64,000 nucleotides of DNA from Nocardia kruczakiae NBRC 101016 (GCF_001612965.1 NZ_BDBL01000002.1:248001-312000), one strand, 5' to 3'. Shown: positions 17,197 through 26,426, counted from the stretch's first letter. A program made the numbers and translations. The notes: generated from the letters alone by a model not told the origin.

Positions 17197-18621
17197 ATGA
17201 AGTACCGTCGTGCCCGCATACTGGCCGCTGCCCTGATCGCCACCCTGGCCGCCGGATGCTCGCTCGAGCAGACCGGATCCGGGGACACCGTCCGGGTGGT
17301 CGTCGGCTACCAGTCCAAAACCATCAATACCGTCACCGCCGGAACTCTGCTGCGCGCCAAGGGTTTCCTGGAGAAGCGCCTGAACGACCTGACCGCGAAG
17401 GGCGGGCCGAAATATCAGGTCGAATGGCAGGACTACGACACCGGGGCGCCGATCACCGCACAGATGGTCGCGGAGAAGATCGATATCGGTTCGATGGGCG
17501 ATTATCCGTTGCTGATCAACGGTTCCCGGACCTCGGCCAGTGAGCGTTCGGCCACCGAACTGGTCTCGATCACCGGTTACCAGCCGCGCGGATCCCTGAA
17601 CATGGTTGTCACCGCGCCGAATTCGACGGCGACGACACTGTCGGATCTTGCCGGCAAGAAGGTGTCCGCGAGCGTCGGCTCCGCCGGTGACGGCACGCTG
17701 CGCCAGGCGCTGAGCCGCGCGAACATCGATCCGGCCCACGGTGTGGACGTGCTGAATCAGCAACCGCAGATCGGCGCCTCCGCACTGGAATCCGGTCAGG
17801 TGCAGGCACTTTCGCAATTCGTGGCATGGCCCGGCCTGCTCGTTTTCCAGGACAAGGCGAAGCTGCTCTACGATGGTGCCGAATTGAACGTGCCGACGTT
17901 CCACGGAGTGGTGGCACGTCGTGATTATTCGAAATCCCATCCCGAGGTGCTCGATGCATTCCTGCAGGCGCAACTTGACGCCACCGATTTCCTGCACGCG
18001 AAACCGCTCGAAGCCGCGCAGCTGGTCGCTGACAACTCCGGACTGCCGGCGGAGGTCGTCTACCTCTACAACGGACCCGGGGGAACCTCATTCGACACTC
18101 CCCTGAAGCCGCAGCTCGTCCAGGCGTTCAAGGGTGACGTTCCGTATCTGAAGTCGATCGGTGACTTCGCCGATTTCGACATCGACAAGTTCGTCGACGA
18201 TGCTCCGCTGCGCAAGGTCTTCGCCGAGCGCGGCGCGAACTACGATGCGGCCGTGGCGAACTTCGCCAATCCGGCTCCGATCACCGGCACCGACCCGAGT
18301 ACCGGCAAACCGGTCTCCGATCCGGCCCTCGCGGGCGAGATCTGGTTCGACGGCCAGTCCACCGCCCAGCCGGCGGGAAGCCCGACCGATCTGCTGCGTG
18401 CGGTGAAAGCCGCTCGGGCCCAAGGGAAGAAGATCCGCGCGGCGTACGTGCCGGATGCGGAACTCGGCACCCGCTGGTTCGCGGACAAGGCGCAGTGGGT
18501 GCGCGAGGGCGATACGTATCTGCCGTTCATCACTCCCAGTGCGGTGCAGCGGTATCAGGCCCGCCATCCCGGTGCCGTCGCGGTGAGTTACGACCAGGCC
18601 ATCGGTGAGGTGCGGTCATGA
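17197..18621 (+). CDS. ABC transporter substrate-binding lipoprotein (SsuA/NMT1-like) with extra C-terminal domain
   Basis: 474 aa. A lipoprotein signal peptide ends LAAGC (Cys21). Residues about 30-340 form an SsuA/TauA/ThiY-like periplasmic binding domain (VGYQSKTINTVTAGTLLRAKGFLE, KIDIGSMGDYPLLINGSR, LAGKKVSASVGSAGDGTLRQAL). This family binds sulfonates, nitrate or thiamine precursors. The last roughly 100 residues (TDLLRAVKAARAQGKKIRAAYV ... WVREGDTYLPFITPSAVQRY) lie outside that fold and look like the C-terminal half of NosL-type accessory proteins. That resemblance is by eye only. The stop overlaps the permease start (ATGA). Confidence 0.85.
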   Translation: MKYRRARILAAALIATLAAGCSLEQTGSGDTVRVVVGYQSKTINTVTAGTLLRAKGFLEKRLNDLTAKGGPKYQVEWQDYDTGAPITAQMVAEKIDIGSMGDYPLLINGSRTSASERSATELVSITGYQPRGSLNMVVTAPNSTATTLSDLAGKKVSASVGSAGDGTLRQALSRANIDPAHGVDVLNQQPQIGASALESGQVQALSQFVAWPGLLVFQDKAKLLYDGAELNVPTFHGVVARRDYSKSHPEVLDAFLQAQLDATDFLHAKPLEAAQLVADNSGLPAEVVYLYNGPGGTSFDTPLKPQLVQAFKGDVPYLKSIGDFADFDIDKFVDDAPLRKVFAERGANYDAAVANFANPAPITGTDPSTGKPVSDPALAGEIWFDGQSTAQPAGSPTDLLRAVKAARAQGKKIRAAYVPDAELGTRWFADKAQWVREGDTYLPFITPSAVQRYQARHPGAVAVSYDQAIGEVRS

Positions 18622-19496
18622 GCGCCACCACCCTGCCCGTCGACGCGCCGGTGCCGGCCACCGCCGCTCCCGCCGCCGTCGCAGAACGCGGCGCCGGCGC
18701 GGGTATGCCCCCGGCGCGGCTGTGGACGTCGCGGCTGGTGCGGGTGGCCTCGATCGTCGTCGCGCTCGTCGCCTGGCAGTTGTTGACCGCCAACCACATT
18801 CGGCTGTGGGTGCGCTTCGATACGCTGCCGACGGTTACCCAGATCGTGCACACCCTGCGGCTGCAGTTGCAGACCGACACCTATTGGCTGGACCTCGGGC
18901 AGTCGTTGATCCGCATTCTCAGCGGGTTCGGCCTGGCCGCGGTGATCGGCGTCGCGACCGGCGTGGCGCTGGGACGTTCCCGCTGGTTCGCCGATGTCTT
19001 CGGACCGCTGACCGAGCTGGCCCGGCCGATTCCGGCGATTGCGATCGTGCCGGTGGCGATTTTGCTGTTCCCCACCGACGAGGCCGGCATCGTCTTCATC
19101 ACCTTCCTCGCCGCCTATTTCCCGATCATGGTGAGCACGCGGCACGCGGTGCGGGCCCTGCCGACCATCTGGGAGGAATCGGTGCGCACGCTGGGCGGCA
19201 GCCGCTGGGACGTCCTGGTGCGGGTGGTGCTGCCCGGTAGCCTGCCGGGCGTGTTCAGCGGCCTGTCGGTCGGGATCGGCGTGGCCTGGATCTGTGTGGT
19301 CTCGGCCGAGATGATCTCCGGGCGGCTCGGCGTCGGCTATCGCACCTGGCAGGCGTACACGATCGTCGACTATCCCGGTGTGTTCGTCGGCATCATCACC
19401 ATCGGCGTGCTCGGTTTCGCCACCTCGGCGGCCATCGAACTGTTGGGACGGCGCGCCACTCGCTGGCTGCCGCGGGCGCAGGAGGTATCGAAATGA
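18618..19496 (+). CDS. ABC transporter permease (SsuC/TauC-like)
   Basis: 292 aa, with about six transmembrane helices after a 35-residue cytoplasmic Ala/Pro-rich N-terminus. The EAA coupling loop is visible (EESVRTLGGSRWDVLVRVVLPGSLPGV). It belongs to the nitrate/sulfonate/taurine importer class. It overlaps the binding-protein stop (ATGA) and the ATPase start (ATGA), showing one transcript and coupled translation. Confidence 0.9.
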   Translation: MSATTLPVDAPVPATAAPAAVAERGAGAGMPPARLWTSRLVRVASIVVALVAWQLLTANHIRLWVRFDTLPTVTQIVHTLRLQLQTDTYWLDLGQSLIRILSGFGLAAVIGVATGVALGRSRWFADVFGPLTELARPIPAIAIVPVAILLFPTDEAGIVFITFLAAYFPIMVSTRHAVRALPTIWEESVRTLGGSRWDVLVRVVLPGSLPGVFSGLSVGIGVAWICVVSAEMISGRLGVGYRTWQAYTIVDYPGVFVGIITIGVLGFATSAAIELLGRRATRWLPRAQEVSK

Positions 19497-20248
19497 CCGG
19501 CACCGCAATGAGTCTGCGGCTCGACAAGGTCGAACTGCGCTACGGTGGCGCTCCCGTGCTGGACGAGCTGACACTCGATATCCGCGCGGGCGAGATCCTG
19601 GTGCTGACCGGGCCGTCGGGATGTGGGAAGTCCACGGTGCTGCGCGCACTGGCCGGACTGCTGCCGCCCCGCTCCGGGCGGGCGCTCGCGGACGGTGACG
19701 AGATCACCGGCCCCTCGCGCGATCGGGCGATGGTATTCCAGGACAACGCGCTGTTGCCCTGGCGCACAGTACGTTCCAATATCGACCTGGCGTTGAAGTT
19801 GCGCGGCGTACCGCGGGCCGGTCGCGCGGCGCAGGCCGAGCGCTGGATCGAGGAGGTCGGGCTCACCGGCTTCGGCGACTACCTGCCCAAGAGCCTGTCG
19901 GGCGGTATGCGCCAGCGTGTCCAACTCGCCCGCGGTCTGGCGGGCGCGCCGCGAGCGGTGCTGATGGACGAACCGTTCGGCGCCCTGGACACGCCCACTC
20001 GGATCACCATGCAGCGCTTGCTGATCCAGACCTGGCAGACACATCCGACCACGGTCGTGTTCGTCACCCACGATGTGGACGAGGCATTGACCCTCGGCGA
20101 CCGGGTCGCGGTCCTCGGCGGTACCGACCGGGCACTGCGATCGCTGCTGACGGTGCCGAGTCCGCGCGTCAAAGAAGTCGACCGCAGTGCCGAGCGCGCC
20201 GAAATCCTTGCCGCCCTCGATCATTCGTCGCAGCCGGCCGCCGCCTGA
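19493..20248 (+). CDS. ABC transporter ATP-binding protein (SsuB/TauB-like)
   Basis: 251-aa nucleotide-binding subunit of the importer. Walker A is GPSGCGKST (residues 40-48), Q-loop VFQDNALLPWRTV, signature LSGGMRQRVQLARGL, Walker B AVLMDEPFGALD and H-loop FVTHDVDEA; all catalytic residues are intact. The start overlaps the permease stop; an internal ATG 15 nt later is also possible. About 100 bp separate it from the flavoprotein gene. Confidence 0.93.
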   Translation: MTGTAMSLRLDKVELRYGGAPVLDELTLDIRAGEILVLTGPSGCGKSTVLRALAGLLPPRSGRALADGDEITGPSRDRAMVFQDNALLPWRTVRSNIDLALKLRGVPRAGRAAQAERWIEEVGLTGFGDYLPKSLSGGMRQRVQLARGLAGAPRAVLMDEPFGALDTPTRITMQRLLIQTWQTHPTTVVFVTHDVDEALTLGDRVAVLGGTDRALRSLLTVPSPRVKEVDRSAERAEILAALDHSSQPAAA

Positions 20249-20349
20249 GCCCACCGCCCGAACGCGGCACCCCTCGGCGACCCGGCCACGGCGGCGCCCG
20301 GCACCGGCGCGTATGTCGCCCCGACTATTCATCTCTGTGGAGTGTGCTG

Positions 20350-23052
20350 ATGAAGATTCCCGAGCTGTCCGACACCGTGCGGCTGGACTGCGATGTGCTG
20401 GTGATCGGCGGCGGAACCGCCGGCACCATGGCCGCGCTCACCGCCGCGGAGAACGGCGCGAACGTTCTGCTGCTGGAGAAGGCGCATGTGCGTCACTCCG
20501 GTGCGCTGGCCATGGGCATGGACGGTGTGAACAACGCCGTCATCCCGGGTAAGGCGGAGCCGGAGGACTACGTCGCCGAAATCACCCGCGCGAACGACGG
20601 AATCGTCAACCAGCGCACGGTGTATCAGACCGCGACCCGCGGCTTCGCCATGGTGCAGCGGCTGGAACGCTACGGTGTGAAATTCGAGAAGGACGCCTAC
20701 GGCGAGTACGCGGTGCGCCGCGTGCACCGCTCGGGCTCCTACGTGCTGCCGATGCCGGAGGGCAAGGACGTCAAGAAGGCGCTCTACCGCGTCCTGCGGC
20801 AACGCAAGATGCGGGAACGGATCCGGATCGAGAACCGTCTCATGCCGGTGCGGGTCCTCACCGACAACGGACGCGCGGTCGGTGCGGCCGCGCTGAACAC
20901 CCGGACCGGGGAGTTCGTGGCGGTCGGCGCGAAGGCGGTGATCCTGGCGACGGGCCCGTGCGGGCGCCTGGGTCTGCCGGCGTCGGGATATCTGTACGGC
21001 ACGTACGAGAATCCGACCAATGCCGGTGACGGGTACGCGATGGCCTATCACGCCGGTGCGGAACTGTCCGGCATCGAATGCTTCCAGATCAATCCGCTGA
21101 TCAAGGACTACAACGGACCGGCCTGCGCGTATGTCGCGAACCCGTTCGGCGGATATCAGGTGAACGCCGCCGGTGAGCGGTTCGTCGACTCGGACTACTG
21201 GTCCGGGCAGATGATGGCCGAGGTGAAGCGGGAGATCGAGTCCGCGCGGGGGCCCATCTATCTGAAGGTCTCGCATCTGCCCGAAGAGACGCTCGACGCG
21301 CTCGAGGGCATCCTGCACACCACCGAGCGGCCGACCCGGGGCACCTTCCACGCCAACCGCGGCCACGACTACCGTACCCACGACATCGAGATGCACATCT
21401 CCGAAATCGGTTTGTGCAGTGGGCATTCCGCGTCGGGCGTGTGGGTGGACGAACATGCGCGCACCACGGTGCCGGGACTGTACGCGGCGGGCGATCTGGC
21501 GTGCGTGCCGCACAATTACATGATCGGGGCGTTCGTCTACGGGGACCTGGCGGGCGAGCACGCTTCTTCGACGCTCACGGAAGTCGCCGCGCCGCAATCG
21601 CTTCCCGCCGATCAGCTGGCCGCAGCGCACGAACTGATCTATCGTCCGCTGCGCCATCCCGACGGCCCGCCGCAGCAGCAGGTCGAATACAAGTTGCGTC
21701 GTTTCGTCAACGACTACGTGGCTCCGCCGAAGACGCAGACCAAACTGTCGCTGGCGGTGGAGACCTTCGAGCGGATGCGGCAGGAGATCGCCGAGATGGG
21801 CGCGGACACCCCGCACCAACTCATGCGCTGCGCCGAGGTCGATTTCATCCGCGACTGCGCCGAGATGGCGGCGCGCTCCTCACTCACTCGCACCGAATCG
21901 CGCTGGGGTCTCTACCACGACCGCGCCGACCTGCCCGAACGCAACGACGAGGACTGGCGCTACCACCTGAACCTGCGCAAGGGCGCCGACGGCGAGATGG
22001 AATTCCTGAAGCGTCCGGTCGCGCCCTATTTCGTCCCGGTGCCGGAATGGGAGGATCTGCCGCGCGCCGACCTCGAGCCGGTCGCGGTGGCGCAGCCGGA
22101 ACTGATCGCCGGCCCGCCCCGGACGGCAGGCGCGGCCACCGGTGCCGCACCTCGGCCCGGCATCACGGTCCCGGCCCCATCGGACGACTCCGCCGCACCC
22201 CGGATCGCGATTCTGCTCAGCCTGGACGGCCCGACGGTGGCCGAACTCCGGGACTACCTCCACGACACCGACCCGCGGGTGCGAGCCACGGCCCTGTCGG
22301 TGCTGACCGAGGGCACTCCCGACGGATTCGCCGACACCCTGATCACCGCACTCGGGGACGACGACGCCGCAGTGCGCGCGGCCGCCGTCTCCGGCCTGCG
22401 TGAGCTGATCGAAATCCTCCCGCCCGTAGAACAATTGACCGCACACGCCGAATCACCCGATCCGCTCGTGCGAGCCGCGGTGGTGGACCTGCTGCGCGCA
22501 CAGCGCCGCGGCTCGGCGGATCTGTTCGGCAAGGCCGTGGTGGACAGCGATCACCGCGTGCGCATCGAAGGGGTGCGCGCGCTGGTCTCCCTCGACGACT
22601 GGTCCGCACTCACCGCGGCGGCATTCGACGAGAACCGTGAGGTCCGGGTGGCTGTCGCTCGGGGACTCGCCGAGGTCGGCGCCGGCGGTGCCGACACCGT
22701 CCGCGCCCTGGTCGGTGACCGTGATCCGCTCGTCCGCGCCGCAGCCCTGGCCGCGCTGGCCCGACTCGGCGATTCCTCGGATGCGACGATTCTGGCTGCG
22801 GCGCTGAAGGATTCGGCCTGGCAGGTCCGCGAGGGCGGCGCCCGCGGCTGGGCCGGCCTGGACCCCGAATCCGCGGCCGCCGCCCTGGAATCGGCCCTGA
22901 CCGACCCCCACCCGGACGTCCGCAAGGCCTCCGTCCTGACACTGTCCCACTGGCCCGACCACGCGGCCGTCCGAGCCGCCCTCCAGGTCGTCCTCGCCGA
23001 CACCGACGCCGACGTCCGCGCCTACGCCCGACGCACTCTCGAGGCGGCCTGA
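20350..23052 (+). CDS. AprA-like FAD flavoprotein fused to C-terminal HEAT repeats
   Basis: 900 aa. The ATG at 20350 lies 8 nt after TGGAG. Residues 1-580 form a fumarate reductase/succinate dehydrogenase/adenylylsulfate reductase-type flavoprotein with GGGTAG dinucleotide motif (20-25), an HSGALAMGMDGVN segment resembling the AprA FAD/active-site region, and VPGLYAAGDLACVPHNYMIGAFVYGDLAGE near residue 385. A Pro/Ala linker (about 586-617) joins it to about eight HEAT repeats of roughly 31 residues (for example DTDPRVRATALSVL, DDDAAVRAAAVSGL, DPHPDVRKASVLTL) reaching the C-terminus. Such repeats bind partners. With the ferredoxin and ABC importer upstream, it probably oxidises or reduces the imported, perhaps sulfur-containing, compound. 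The reaction is unknown. Confidence 0.85.
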   Translation: MKIPELSDTVRLDCDVLVIGGGTAGTMAALTAAENGANVLLLEKAHVRHSGALAMGMDGVNNAVIPGKAEPEDYVAEITRANDGIVNQRTVYQTATRGFAMVQRLERYGVKFEKDAYGEYAVRRVHRSGSYVLPMPEGKDVKKALYRVLRQRKMRERIRIENRLMPVRVLTDNGRAVGAAALNTRTGEFVAVGAKAVILATGPCGRLGLPASGYLYGTYENPTNAGDGYAMAYHAGAELSGIECFQINPLIKDYNGPACAYVANPFGGYQVNAAGERFVDSDYWSGQMMAEVKREIESARGPIYLKVSHLPEETLDALEGILHTTERPTRGTFHANRGHDYRTHDIEMHISEIGLCSGHSASGVWVDEHARTTVPGLYAAGDLACVPHNYMIGAFVYGDLAGEHASSTLTEVAAPQSLPADQLAAAHELIYRPLRHPDGPPQQQVEYKLRRFVNDYVAPPKTQTKLSLAVETFERMRQEIAEMGADTPHQLMRCAEVDFIRDCAEMAARSSLTRTESRWGLYHDRADLPERNDEDWRYHLNLRKGADGEMEFLKRPVAPYFVPVPEWEDLPRADLEPVAVAQPELIAGPPRTAGAATGAAPRPGITVPAPSDDSAAPRIAILLSLDGPTVAELRDYLHDTDPRVRATALSVLTEGTPDGFADTLITALGDDDAAVRAAAVSGLRELIEILPPVEQLTAHAESPDPLVRAAVVDLLRAQRRGSADLFGKAVVDSDHRVRIEGVRALVSLDDWSALTAAAFDENREVRVAVARGLAEVGAGGADTVRALVGDRDPLVRAAALAALARLGDSSDATILAAALKDSAWQVREGGARGWAGLDPESAAAALESALTDPHPDVRKASVLTLSHWPDHAAVRAALQVVLADTDADVRAYARRTLEAA

Positions 23053-23138
23053 GGGAGTACGGGGCCGCCTTCATCACCTCCACAGAAATCGGGTCTACGC
23101 TCTGCGCAACTGTCGGTCGATTCAGCAAAGGAACACTG

Positions 23139-24362
23139 ATGACCCGGATCGCGAGGAATCTTCGGCGCGCCGCCGCGACGTTGGTCGCGACTTCGGTCGG
23201 AGTCGGCGCGGCGTCGACGGCGTTCACCGCGAGCGCGGCGCCGCTGCCGACTTTCCCGATCGGCGCGCCCGAATACACCGTGGATGTGAATACCCCGGCC
23301 GCCGCGCCCGGCTACGTCTACTACAGCAACGGTGTCAGTGCGGCGGCCCTGGTTCCGGGGGCCGGTAAGGCGTTGTCGGCCGTTCCGGCGACCGCGCCGG
23401 CGAATATCGTCGTGGACAAGGCCGGGCACGAGGTCTGGCGCTACACCCCGCCCGCCGGGCAGGACGTCTCCAATTTCCGCACCCAGACCTATCAGGGCAA
23501 GCGGGTGCTGACGTGGTGGCAGGGCGGGACCGTCGGCGGGCACGGTTCGGGCGCCGACTACATCGCCGACGAACACGGCAACGTCATCGAAACCCTCGAC
23601 GCCGGAGGGACTCCCAGCGATGTGCACGAATTCCGCCTGACTCCCGACGGCCGGGCGCTGATCACGTCGTACCAGGAGGTGGCCGCCGACCTGTCCGCGA
23701 TCGGCGGTCCGAAGAACGGCACGATGTACGACACCGTCGCCACGGTGGTCGATGTGGCATCCAAGCGAGTGTTGTTGCGCTGGAGCGCCGCCGAGCACGT
23801 CCCGCTCACCGACACCACCACACCCGGCAAACTTCCCGGCAGCGATACCTACGACCCCTATCACATGAATTCGATCGCGCTGGACCCCGACGGCAACCTG
23901 GTGATCTCGATGCGCGACACCTCCACCGTCTACGACGTGGACATCCACACCGGTGCGATCAACTGGCAACTCGGCGGATTGCATTCGACCTTCGACCTCG
24001 GCCCCGGCGTCGCATTCGCCTTCCAGCACGATGCGGAATTCGCCGACCCCAGCACCCTGCGCCTGTTCAACAACAACTCCAGCGGCTTCCAAACGCTGGG
24101 TGTGTCGAGTGTGCAGTGGATCCACCTGGACCTCGACAACCACCGAGCCACGTTGGTACGCAATCAAACCCACCCCGACGGCCTGACCGCCTTCGCCATG
24201 GGCGACGCCCAGCCCCTGCCCAACGGCAACACCCTGGTGGGCTGGGGTATGGCACCGCACATCTCGGAATTCGGCCCGACGGGCGACATGGTCTACGACG
24301 CCCGATTGCCCCTGGGCACCTATCGCGCCTTCCCGGCAGATTGGGCGCCGACACCGAACTGA
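23139..24362 (+). CDS. Secreted arylsulfotransferase family protein
   Basis: 407 aa with a signal peptide (residues 1-34, ending FTASAAP). The mature part is a beta-propeller of the Arylsulfotran_2 type, with family segments YDPYHMNSIALDPDGNLVIS, MRDTSTVYDVD, GAINWQLGG and FAFQHDAEF. Characterised members transfer sulfate between phenolic sulfate esters and phenols outside the cytoplasm, but many actinobacterial homologues are untested. The position right after the redox/ABC cluster fits a role in organosulfur handling; an 86-bp gap leaves co-transcription open. Confidence 0.82.
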   Translation: MTRIARNLRRAAATLVATSVGVGAASTAFTASAAPLPTFPIGAPEYTVDVNTPAAAPGYVYYSNGVSAAALVPGAGKALSAVPATAPANIVVDKAGHEVWRYTPPAGQDVSNFRTQTYQGKRVLTWWQGGTVGGHGSGADYIADEHGNVIETLDAGGTPSDVHEFRLTPDGRALITSYQEVAADLSAIGGPKNGTMYDTVATVVDVASKRVLLRWSAAEHVPLTDTTTPGKLPGSDTYDPYHMNSIALDPDGNLVISMRDTSTVYDVDIHTGAINWQLGGLHSTFDLGPGVAFAFQHDAEFADPSTLRLFNNNSSGFQTLGVSSVQWIHLDLDNHRATLVRNQTHPDGLTAFAMGDAQPLPNGNTLVGWGMAPHISEFGPTGDMVYDARLPLGTYRAFPADWAPTPN

Positions 24363-24561
24363 GAGCCGGCCGGTTGCCATGAGGCGGACCGAAAGCGGAC
24401 CCGCAACCTCGTTCGGGTGCGGGGGCCGCTCTGCGCGGTAGCGACTCAGCCGTTGGTCTCCGTGGTGATTGTCGTGGTGCCCCCTTGCATACCGACTTGC
24501 GAACGAGGTGGTCGAGACACCCCCTAGGGTGCCTAGTGCGGCGAGGAAAAACCTCTATTGT

Positions 24562-24575
24562 GAACAACAGTGTTC
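24562..24575. promoter_or_regulatory. Small inverted repeat before the SDR gene
   Basis: GAACA-ACAG-TGTTC lies 20 bp before the start codon of the SDR gene, just upstream of its SD (AAGGGGAGA). It is a plausible repressor site, but the regulator is not identified. The spacing (GAAC-N6-GTTC) does not fit LexA. Confidence 0.35.
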
Positions 24576-24595
24576 GTAAATAAGGGGAGACCACG

Positions 24596-25453
24596 ATGAA
24601 AGATCTGACCGGCAGGAAGTGCCTGATCACCGGGGCGGCCAGCGGGATCGGCCGGGCGACGGCGGCCGCTGCCGCGGCGGCGGGGATGCGGCTGGTGCTG
24701 ACCGATATCGATGCCGACGGACTGGCCGAGACGGCCGCCCGGATCCGTACGGGTGGGGGTGAGGTGCTCGACGTGCAGGTGCTCGATGTCTCCGACTACG
24801 AGGCGGTGACGACGTGGGCGAAGCGCGTGCACGACGAATACGGCAGCCTCGACGTGGTCATGAATATCGCGGGCATCGCCACCTGGGGCACGGTCGAGAA
24901 CCTCGAGCACCGGCATTGGAGGTCGATGGTCGATGTGAATCTGATGGGCCCGATCCACATCATCGAGAACTTCGTGCCGCCGATGGTGGCGGCGGGGCGC
25001 GGGGGGCACCTGGTCAACGTCTCCTCGGCCGCCGGACTGCTCGCACTGCCGTGGCACGCCGCCTACAGCGCCGCGAAATTCGGGCTGCGCGGAGTGTCGG
25101 AGGTGCTGCGATTCGACTTGGAGCGCCACGACATCGGCGTGAGCCTGGTGGTGCCGGGGGCGGTGCGCACGCCGCTGGTGGGCACCGTGCAGATCGTCGG
25201 TGTGGACCGCGACGATCCGCGGGTGCGGCGGATGGTGAAACTGTTCGAGGGGCATGCGGTCACGCCGGAAAAGGTGGCCGACCGGATCATCGCCGGTGTC
25301 CGGCACAATCGCTTCCTGGTGCACACCTCGCCCGATATCCGCATCGGGTACTGGTTCGCCCGCAAGTTCGCGTGGCCGTACGAGGTGGTGGCGCGAATCG
25401 CCAACCGCGAGTTCGCGAAACTGCTGCCGGCGCCGGCGCGCGGCACTCAGTAG
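24596..25453 (+). CDS. SDR family NAD(P)-dependent oxidoreductase
   Basis: 285 aa. The Rossmann motif is TGAASGIG, the structural NIAG motif is present (residues about 90), catalytic Ser is in VNVSSAAG and the Tyr-x3-Lys pair in AYSAAKFG. Asp in LTDIDAD after beta-2 suggests NAD preference. The extended C-terminal tail (FLVHTSPDIRIGYWFARKF) resembles SDRs acting on steroids or long-chain substrates in actinobacteria. Strong SD. The substrate is unknown. Its 3' end overlaps the convergent gene by 7 nt. Confidence 0.9.
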   Translation: MKDLTGRKCLITGAASGIGRATAAAAAAAGMRLVLTDIDADGLAETAARIRTGGGEVLDVQVLDVSDYEAVTTWAKRVHDEYGSLDVVMNIAGIATWGTVENLEHRHWRSMVDVNLMGPIHIIENFVPPMVAAGRGGHLVNVSSAAGLLALPWHAAYSAAKFGLRGVSEVLRFDLERHDIGVSLVVPGAVRTPLVGTVQIVGVDRDDPRVRRMVKLFEGHAVTPEKVADRIIAGVRHNRFLVHTSPDIRIGYWFARKFAWPYEVVARIANREFAKLLPAPARGTQ

Positions 25454-26124
25454 TGCGTCACGCAGACCACGAAACGCCTTTCGTTGTAGACGAATCCGCG
25501 GTCACCGTCGGAGCAGCTGTTGACGTCGGTGGTGCCGTTCTTGATCTCCACCACGCGCACCCGGCCGGGGGCGGCGGTGGCGCAGTCGACGGGAGTGGGG
25601 CTGCCGTCGGCGATATTCATACAACTGCCGGTGACCCAGTTGAAGTCGAGGCAGAGCGTGTCGGTGGCGCCACCCGGTAGCGTCTCGGCCACCGCGCGGT
25701 CCGCGTCCGCCGGGCAGTGCGCGCCCGCGACGGCCTTGGCGGTGATCTTGTAGCGCGAATCGGTACTCGCACAGGCGGTTTTCTGGACGGGAGCGCCGGC
25801 GTCGGGCGCGGCGACGACCGCCGCCACACAATCGCCGACGGCCACCGTCTCACCCTGATGCTTCTGATCGGCGCCCTTGTTCAGGACCAGCGGCTCGTCC
25901 GGTGCCGAGGAGGTGACGCTGGTACCGGTCGGCTGGACCGGCGCCTCGGCGGCCACGGGCGCGAGGGTGGTGGTCGGTGATACCGCTGCCGCGGCACGGG
26001 TTTCGTCCGAATGATGCCCGGCGGTGAACGACAGCGCGGCGGCGATCAGACATGCCGCCGACAGCGCAGCGGCAATCACGAAACCCGTCAGGGTGACACC
26101 GGCTTGAACACGTCGGCGCGACAC
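25447..26124 (-). CDS. LppU/SCO3897-like membrane-anchored protein
   Basis: 225 aa. GTG at 26124 with GGAGG 8 nt upstream. A short basic start (SRRRVQAG) leads into one transmembrane helix (about residues 10-35), a Thr/Ala/Pro linker, then an extracytoplasmic domain with regularly spaced Cys (VGDCVAAVV, TACASTDSRYKI, GAHCPADADRAV, DTLCLDFNWVTGSCMNI, PVDCATAAPGRVRVVEI, CSDGDRGF, VVCVTHY). The duplicated xxxDC...A..Y/VKV pattern matches LppU-like proteins of mycobacteria and streptomycetes. Function unknown. Confidence 0.75.
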   Translation of the reverse strand: MSRRRVQAGVTLTGFVIAAALSAACLIAAALSFTAGHHSDETRAAAAVSPTTTLAPVAAEAPVQPTGTSVTSSAPDEPLVLNKGADQKHQGETVAVGDCVAAVVAAPDAGAPVQKTACASTDSRYKITAKAVAGAHCPADADRAVAETLPGGATDTLCLDFNWVTGSCMNIADGSPTPVDCATAAPGRVRVVEIKNGTTDVNSCSDGDRGFVYNERRFVVCVTHY

Positions 26125-26426
26125 GTACTCGTCCTCCAGAGCGGTAACACTTCGAACCACCCCGAACGATGATCGAAGAACACTTGCGGATTTGCAGACC
26201 TCGCAAATGCTTACACGATCCGCGCGTTCACGTCGAGGCAACGGCGCGAGCTCGAGGTCGGAAAATAGAAATCTTTCTTTTTCACTAATTCCCGACGATC
26301 ACAATCGTGCAACATTGCCGCCGTGAGGGTTTCGCAATTCCCGAGTCTGGCAAAAAGCGCTCGACGCGTTATTGTCAGCTTCCGTCCGGGCCGTTCGGCC
26401 GGAAGTCTCGTGAGAAGGAATCCTGA
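26125..26426. other. Divergent intergenic region, lower GC
   Basis: 302 bp between the LppU-like gene and the exported protein gene. It contains the inverted repeat ATTTGC-N7-GCAAAT (26190-26208), a T-rich stretch near 26265-26285, and a CTTCCG...CGGAAG hairpin in the leader of the plus-strand gene. No additional gene is supported. Confidence 0.45.

Noticed and set aside
20329..21819. 496-codon minus-strand frame inside the AprA-like gene
   Set aside because: No conserved motifs; the plus-strand flavoprotein explains the coding potential.
20350..23052. Flavoprotein as a respiratory fumarate reductase, succinate dehydrogenase or true APS reductase
   Set aside because: No sdhB/C/D, sat, qmo or dsr genes nearby, and the HEAT extension and ABC importer context do not fit those complexes.
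24562..24575. LexA box before the SDR gene
   Set aside because: The arms GAAC/GTTC are 6 bp apart, not the required 4, so it was kept only as a generic inverted repeat.
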